7,356 nt of DNA from Patescibacteria group bacterium (GTDB taxonomy: Bacteria > Patescibacteriota > Patescibacteriia > Patescibacteriales > GWC2-42-12), in NCBI GenBank assembly GCA_018813805.1, contig JAHJAP010000091.1, positions 1-7,356 of the forward strand. Direction: 5' to 3'. Every line of letters begins with the position of its first letter. Within the stretch, counting starts at the first letter, position 1. The notes below the pieces were generated by a model. The model made no database searches. It was not told the origin of the DNA and saw only the letters and a list, made by a program, of their open reading frames with translations. The translations under genes were made by a program, and so were the position numbers. Of this stretch, positions 5,855-7,356 are shown piece by piece.

Positions 5855-5903
5855 TTAAAAAAGCTTAACCAACACTACTTTTCAGAATAACAGAATATTT
5901 TTA

Positions 5904-6980
5904 TTATTTCATTCCTTTTTTAAACCAATCAACCCATGGAATTTCAATAGGATCAACCTGATTTAATGCGCCTAAATAATAACTAACCCAAGTTCCAATT
6001 TGAAGCATTTCAAAAACTTGTTTTAATTTATTCTGACCCTGCAAAACATGGTCAACTACTGTTATTTTATTTTTTTCAATTATTTGCTTGGTTAATTTAA
6101 TTCGTTTTTGAATTCGTTGATGAAAAAATTGAGAATAGAAAAAAAGAAAAACTAAATTTTGTGAATTTTTCAATGGATTAGTTAATCCTTCCATCGCATA
6201 ATGATTTAAGTCGGGCAAAACTAAATAACTAGCAAAATTTTTGCTATTCTCGCATAATTGATTGCGCAAAACTCGGGCATTACCAACTAAAAATTCTGTT
6301 GCAATAATAATCGGTTGTTTGTTATATAATTTTAAAGCTATTTGTTTGGCAACATTATTCTTTTCATCAACTAATGGCCTTAATTTACGATCCCAAATTT
6401 CCAAACTAGCTATAATATCTTCTAATTCACCTATATTAAGTTCAAATAAACCAATCTTGGCTAATAATACAGCTGTTCCAAAAATCATATATCCCAAGCC
6501 TAGTCTAGGCTGGTTAGAAGGATTAAATTCAGATTTAAAAATATAGCCGGGAATATTGTCTTTAAACATCAATTTTGCTAATTTATTGTCTTTTGTATTA
6601 GAGGTTATAGCTAACAATTTTGCTCCTTGTTCTTTAACTTTTTGATAAACACTCAAAACTTCTTCGGTATTGCCAGAATAAGAAGATAATAAATATAAAG
6701 TATTTTTATCTACTGAAGCAGGCACATCATATCCCGGCGTAATAGAAAAAGGAACTTTCATTTGATTGTTAAAAACCGCTTTAATAATACCAGCGCCAAG
6801 ATTTGACCCGCCCATACCATTAACAACAATTTGATTAATTTTACTGTAATTATGCGGTATTTTAATCAAATACGCTTCTTCCAGAACCTGCCTAATTTGA
6901 TCAGCTAAAAGCTCAATTGACTTAGCTATCAATTCATTGCTTGTTTTTTTATAAATTGTTTGATTGTTTAAATTAATCAT
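5904..6980 (-). CDS. Phosphoglucose/phosphomannose isomerase (SIS family, PGI/PMI type)
   Basis: This family interconverts fructose-6-phosphate with glucose-6-phosphate and mannose-6-phosphate in the cytoplasm and is best known from archaea and some bacteria. The 358 residues contain two SIS-type sugar phosphate folds. NGMGGSNLG (54-62) and SSYSGNTEE (99-107) form the N-terminal phosphate-binding region. The C-terminal half has a RNQLCEN segment with Glu244, LNHYAMEG (258-265) with His260, and the IPWVDWFKK end with Lys354/Lys355, matching the expected Glu, His and Lys catalytic set of bacterial PGI/PMI. It is somewhat longer than the roughly 300-residue archaeal enzymes. There is no Shine-Dalgarno; an extended -10 promoter ends six bases before the ATG, so the message is probably leaderless. 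It is separated from the tRNA operon by 117 bases. Its product feeds the phosphohexomutase encoded at 1795-3132. Whether both isomerase activities are present cannot be told from sequence. Confidence 0.87.
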   Translation of the reverse strand: MINLNNQTIYKKTSNELIAKSIELLADQIRQVLEEAYLIKIPHNYSKINQIVVNGMGGSNLGAGIIKAVFNNQMKVPFSITPGYDVPASVDKNTLYLLSSYSGNTEEVLSVYQKVKEQGAKLLAITSNTKDNKLAKLMFKDNIPGYIFKSEFNPSNQPRLGLGYMIFGTAVLLAKIGLFELNIGELEDIIASLEIWDRKLRPLVDEKNNVAKQIALKLYNKQPIIIATEFLVGNARVLRNQLCENSKNFASYLVLPDLNHYAMEGLTNPLKNSQNLVFLFFYSQFFHQRIQKRIKLTKQIIEKNKITVVDHVLQGQNKLKQVFEMLQIGTWVSYYLGALNQVDPIEIPWVDWFKKGMK

Positions 6981-6986
6981 ATTTGT

Positions 6987-7015
6987 ATTATATCATAATA
7001 TTAAAATTTGAATAA
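6987..7015 (-). promoter_or_regulatory. Extended -10 promoter of the isomerase gene, leaderless spacing
   Basis: The minus strand reads TGATATAAT (6995-6987), an extended -10 with the consensus TATAAT hexamer. A weak -35, TTATTC (7015-7010), lies 17 bases upstream. Only ACAAAT separates the -10 from the ATG, which puts the expected transcription start on the start codon. Confidence 0.6.
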
Positions 7016-7034
7016 GTTCACAACAACAACTTGT

Positions 7035-7340
7035 TTACTCGGGGCTTTTATTTTTGCTTTCCTTATTATTTATTTTATTTCCAATAACCTCTACTAATTT
7101 TTTCATACCCTCGCCAATCAATGTTAGATAAGAAACGCTATGCTCAATCTTTTCTTTTAACGCCATAATAACTTCATCTATTTTATTAATTCTTGCCCTG
7201 GTTTCTTTAATTATTTGAAAAAACTGACGCATGGTCATTGCTAAATAATAAATAAACCAAGCAATAAAAATCGTTAGCCAAAGAGCGCAAAAAGCAAAAA
7301 CTATATTTAATAAATCCTGACTATTATTAATTAAATTCAT
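7035..7340 (-). CDS. Small membrane protein with one N-terminal transmembrane segment
   Basis: Function unknown. The 101-residue protein has a strongly hydrophobic, aromatic-rich segment at about residues 12-36 (IVFAFCALWLTIFIAWFIYYLAM), too long and uncleaved-looking for a signal peptide, so a membrane anchor is likely. It continues with a charged, probably alpha-helical region (about 38-66, heptad-like spacing of Ile, Val and Leu), a second amphipathic helix (67-90) and a polar Lys/Asn/Glu tail. The layout resembles DUF948-type and similar small CPR membrane proteins, but I cannot name the family with certainty. The tail is probably cytoplasmic, given the basic residues just after the membrane segment. 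No Shine-Dalgarno precedes the ATG in the 16 upstream bases available. It lies 54 bases upstream of the isomerase, which has its own promoter, so a functional link is not shown. Confidence 0.65.
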   Translation of the reverse strand: MNLINNSQDLLNIVFAFCALWLTIFIAWFIYYLAMTMRQFFQIIKETRARINKIDEVIMALKEKIEHSVSYLTLIGEGMKKLVEVIGNKINNKESKNKSPE

Positions 7341-7356
7341 AAAATTAAATTATTAT

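Noticed and set aside
57..5892. The 11-base match TCAGAATAACA (57-67 and 5882-5892) and nearby ACTACTTTTC at both places
   Set aside because: Matches of this length are expected by chance in AT-rich sequence of this size, and the order of the two words differs between the sites.
7005..7034. Terminator after the small membrane protein gene (AAGTT/AACTT, 9-base loop)
   Set aside because: The stem has only five mostly A-T pairs and no T-tract follows, so it is not convincing.

Overview
The window is AT-rich and tightly packed. It carries six protein genes, one tRNA gene and a short palindromic mobile-type element. The mix suggests a Patescibacteria (CPR) genome, probably a Parcubacteria-like lineage, although the sequence alone cannot fix the taxon. 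The pointers are an Elp3 of the archaeal/bacterial type, a PGI/PMI-type sugar-phosphate isomerase, low-complexity peptide insertions inside housekeeping enzymes, a small membrane protein of a kind common in CPR, and very short intergenic gaps.

Layout. Positions 1-36 are the end of a repeat copy that is cut by the window edge. Then comes elp3 (minus, 123-1742), a tRNA wobble-uridine modification enzyme. A 52-base divergent promoter region separates it from a phosphomannomutase/phosphoglucomutase gene (plus, 1795-3132). The gap between that gene and the convergent tsaD (minus, 3300-4460) is filled almost exactly by a 165-bp element (3134-3298), which is one long imperfect palindrome ending in 20-bp inverted repeats. 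Upstream of tsaD on the minus strand are a glutamate dehydrogenase gene (4465-5712) and a tRNA-Glu(UUC) gene (5712-5786), with a good sigma70-type promoter (5826-5854) in front of the tRNA. Next are a phosphoglucose/phosphomannose isomerase gene (minus, 5904-6980) with its own extended -10 promoter, and a 101-residue membrane protein (minus, 7035-7340).

How the genes work together. The isomerase and the mutase connect fructose-6-P, glucose-6-P, mannose-6-P and the 1-phosphates used to make nucleotide sugars. Elp3 (U34) and TsaD (A37) both modify the tRNA anticodon loop, and a tRNA with a U34 anticodon lies in the same region. The minus-strand run tRNA-Glu, gdh, tsaD looks like one transcript: the last base of the tRNA's encoded CCA is the first base of the best gdh start codon, and gdh and tsaD are four bases apart.

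The most unusual items are the palindromic element with its second copy, in which hairpins inside the terminal repeats keep their pairing while the sequence changes; the tRNA/gdh overlap, in which the gdh Shine-Dalgarno lies in the tRNA acceptor stem; and promoter spacing that predicts leaderless mRNAs for the isomerase and perhaps elp3. I found no CRISPR array, defence cassette or transposase gene.
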